DNA from: Chloroflexota bacterium
GTDB lineage: Bacteria; Chloroflexota; Anaerolineae; Aggregatilineales; J027
NCBI GenBank assembly: GCA_016234595.1
Contig: JACRBG010000040.1
Coordinates: 1-44,109, forward strand
Direction of reading: 5' to 3'
DNA: 44,109 bases
The position numbers and the translations under genes are program-made. A model generated the notes under the pieces. It saw nothing but the letters and a program-made list of their open reading frames with translations. It ran no database searches and was not told the DNA's origin. This document shows positions 43,740 through 44,109 of this stretch, one piece after another (positions within the stretch are counted from its first letter, which is position 1; the number at the start of each line of letters is the position of its first letter).

Positions 43740-44109
43740 AAAATTATGACTCCGAATCACTTCAATAACCACTTCAATTGAGGTTTTTTCATACACCCGA
43801 TATTTAGATTTATTTTACCAACAATTCCTATATTCCTACTAACATTATAGGTTAGTCGTTAGGGAACGAGATAAAGTGGCTTCACCTCATAATATATAGG
43901 TGAAATTTTGTTGGTAATTGGCTCAGGAACGTATGTGCCCCTATTGGATTTATAAACCTGAATCAAATACGATCAGGCGAATTACAAGCCTATTTCGCTC
44001 GTTTGTCTGGCTCCATCAACTTTTTATTGACAAAACTACGACAAAAATGTAAGGGGTCTGCAAGGTACAGATGCCCTAGATTAAAGTCCTTGCAAGCATC
44101 ATCCGATAC
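43740..44109. other. AT-rich gene-free end of the window with nested inverted repeats
   Basis: No convincing gene. A short open frame (43933-44055, plus) lacks a ribosome site and family. Three perfect inverted repeats are nested at 43815-43917: an outer pair TTACCAACA/TGTTGGTAA (43815-43823, 43909-43917) encloses ACTAAC/GTTAGT (43838-43843, 43851-43856) and TTCACCT/AGGTGAA (43881-43887, 43898-43904). The region lies upstream of the secreted-protein gene. Confidence 0.5.

Noticed and set aside
43933-44055. 40-residue ORF at the right edge
   Set aside because: No ribosome site, no family and weak codon pattern.
1-44109. CRISPR arrays, tRNA and rRNA genes
   Set aside because: No regularly spaced direct repeats, cloverleaf or rRNA sequence was seen in the gaps.

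Overview
This window looks like a chromosomal segment of a mid-GC (about 50 %, by eye) bacterium. It is most likely a member of the Chloroflexota, probably Anaerolineae-like. The main reasons are family-level: a membrane-attached molybdopterin/NrfD respiratory module mixed with cytochrome b, the PP2C/FHA signalling style, and the Gfo/Idh plus TIM-barrel plus GH38 sugar genes. The lineage is an inference; no rRNA or tRNA gene is present to settle it.

Layout. 1-150 is the 3' end of a DDE transposase gene. 445-9764 (minus strand) is one tightly packed ten-gene operon: ArsR regulator, triheme membrane cytochrome, two half-size YeeE/YedE sulfur transporters, a Tat-exported molybdopterin oxidoreductase with a Cys Mo-ligand candidate, a four-cluster ferredoxin subunit, an NrfD/HybB-type membrane subunit, a b6-like cytochrome b, a nine-heme cytochrome c and a Rieske protein. 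A good sigma70-like promoter and an inverted repeat precede it. An FmdE-family gene (10009-10695, minus) follows. Next come a second ArsR gene, a small gene missed by length cut-offs, and a secreted four-domain rhodanese (11059-13202, plus). Together 0.4-13.2 kb reads as a sulfur-compound respiratory island: a polysulfide/thiosulfate/tetrathionate reductase-like catalytic core joined to a Rieske/cytochrome b quinol unit and multiheme cytochromes, with sulfur import, sulfur-carrier proteins and two ArsR switches.

13.4-16.5 kb (minus) is an alcohol dehydrogenase-like / unknown / radical SAM operon. 16.6-20.4 kb (plus) is grpE-dnaK-dnaJ, followed by a membrane-anchored endonuclease/exonuclease/phosphatase-fold protein, prmA and a cupin. 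23.1-25.3 kb is a small signalling set: a membrane PP2C phosphatase and two membrane FHA proteins. 25.4-28.8 kb is an AddB-like iron-sulfur nuclease without a visible AddA. 28.9-36.1 kb (minus) holds a thiolase, a degenerate phosphotransferase, a PlsC acyltransferase, a TPR protein and a 1067-residue serine hydroxymethyltransferase-aminomethyltransferase fusion. 36.2-37.4 kb is a zinc/manganese-binding lipoprotein-type transporter subunit, with a consensus promoter and a palindromic operator. 37.6-39.8 kb (plus) is vanZ-like, sugar isomerase and Gfo/Idh oxidoreductase. 39.8-43.7 kb (minus) is a GH38 alpha-mannosidase and a secreted protein of unknown function, preceded by a region with three nested inverted repeats.

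The strongest candidates for something new are four. The first is the composite sulfur-respiration operon. The second is the hidden ORF between arsR and the rhodanese gene. The third is the rhodanese itself, an A-B-A-B architecture whose last domain has lost its cysteine. The fourth is the SHMT-GcvT fusion, which carries an extra degenerate GcvT-like domain between its two enzymes.
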